Assembly: GCA_964626885.1 (NCBI GenBank)
Contig: CAZVJA010000067.1
Coordinates: forward strand, 1 to 23,626
Direction: 5' to 3'
Source: CAZVJA01 sp964626885
GTDB taxonomy: Bacteria; Planctomycetota; Planctomycetia; Planctomycetales; Planctomycetaceae
Length of the DNA: 23,626 nt
Positions 23,181-23,626 of this stretch are shown in pieces; the first letter of the stretch is position 1; the number at the start of each line of letters is the position of its first letter. The notes under the pieces were generated by a model that was not told the DNA's origin, searched no databases, and saw only the letters and a list, made by a program, of their open reading frames with translations. Made by a program: the position numbers and the translations under genes.

Positions 23181-23626
23181 TTACGGGGCAGTGAACTGCG
23201 ACAGAGGCTCACCCTTCTCACGGGTAATCATGTAGCCGAAGGTCCGCTGAGCAATATTCTCGCTCAGGAAGTGGACCGTGCCGTCGCACATGACCACGTG
23301 CGAACCACCCGGATGGAAGCTGCGGATACCACCGCCTGCCTCGTTGGTGCACATAATGCAAGGACCCCCGGGTCCACCACCGACCGCTTCGGAGCCGCTG
23401 CCGTCATACAGAGACCCCTTGAACCATTGCTGGCTGAAACTGATTTCGCCCCACATTCCACCGCCGAGTGCCAAGCAGTATCCGACTTGGTTCGCCGGGG
23501 AGATGCCCAAGGCACCCAATGTGGCGACAAGCGCGGGATTTACGATGGCCGGCCAGCGAGCGACATGGGTAGGGTTGTTGGCATTCACCTTGATTCCCAG
23601 ACGCCAGACGTAGTTACGCACCGGCA
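23181..23626 (-). CDS. DUF1559 / H-x9-DG prepilin-like protein, C-terminal part
   Basis: About 148 residues are present; the 5' end lies beyond the right edge, since the frame is still open there and the in-frame GTG at 23621 is internal. The segment FHPGGSHVVMCDG holds the H-x9-DG motif (His and Asp-Gly exactly nine residues apart), the hallmark of the DUF1559 family C-terminus, followed by TVHFLSENI. Full-length members begin with a type IV pilin-like N-terminal methylation motif and are greatly expanded in planctomycetes. They are thought to be exported surface or pseudopilin-like proteins, but no member is well characterised. A strong terminator follows, and two small lipoprotein genes lie downstream, a frequent arrangement. 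Confidence 0.9.
   Translation of the reverse strand, partial: PVRNYVWRLGIKVNANNPTHVARWPAIVNPALVATLGALGISPANQVGYCLALGGGMWGEISFSQQWFKGSLYDGSGSEAVGGGPGGPCIMCTNEAGGGIRSFHPGGSHVVMCDGTVHFLSENIAQRTFGYMITREKGEPLSQFTAP

Overview
The window looks like chromosomal DNA of a planctomycete (phylum Planctomycetota). The evidence is a secreted PVC-type beta-propeller/HEAT/cytochrome c protein, a DUF1559 protein with its H-x9-DG motif, paired small lipoproteins with a carboxypeptidase-regulatory-like domain, and a SpoVG with an internal zinc ribbon. The DNA is GC-rich, so long antisense reading frames are common and were discarded. I assign no genus. One run of 100 Ns (21802-21901) marks a scaffold join.

Layout. 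(1) Positions 1-5074, minus strand: a His-rich, thioredoxin-motif lipoprotein gene followed by a large PVC-type CxxCH dehydrogenase-like gene that runs off the left edge. (2) 5470-7224: two short-chain dehydrogenase/reductase genes facing each other. (3) 7225-10911, minus strand: a six-helix membrane histidine kinase and an NtrC-type response regulator (GTGA overlap), then a stand-alone E2/CAT-fold acyltransferase, then the second of the two dehydrogenases. The regulator has lost the GAFTGA sigma-54 contact motif. (4) 11269-18805, plus strand: a glycogen / alpha-glucan cluster with promoter, structured leader, glgA, a GH57 amylase-type enzyme, a GalT/ADP-glucose-phosphorylase-like nucleotidyltransferase, and a second GH57 enzyme of the 4-alpha-glucanotransferase type. 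(5) 18977-20555, minus strand: ispE followed by spoVG, a linkage also known from Bacillus. (6) 20556-23626, minus strand: a partial DUF1559 gene at the right edge with a strong terminator, then two paralogous lipoprotein genes, each followed by nearly identical terminator-containing repeats.

How the parts work together. GlgA would extend alpha-1,4-glucan from ADP- or UDP-glucose, the two GH57 enzymes would remodel or degrade it, and the GalT-like protein could interconvert the nucleotide sugar and sugar phosphate. The kinase/regulator pair probably controls its own operon or genes elsewhere. The lipoprotein region records a local duplication: gene, promoter, terminator and a copy of the leader upstream of ispE are all repeated. 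The leader copies are about 71-85% identical, but the terminator block is 83/85 identical.

I found no CRISPR array, tRNA, rRNA, transposase or defence system. The best candidates for something new are the GAFTGA-less regulator, the zinc-ribbon SpoVG, the GalT-like enzyme inside a glycogen operon, and the conserved repeat with its minus-strand RNA fold.
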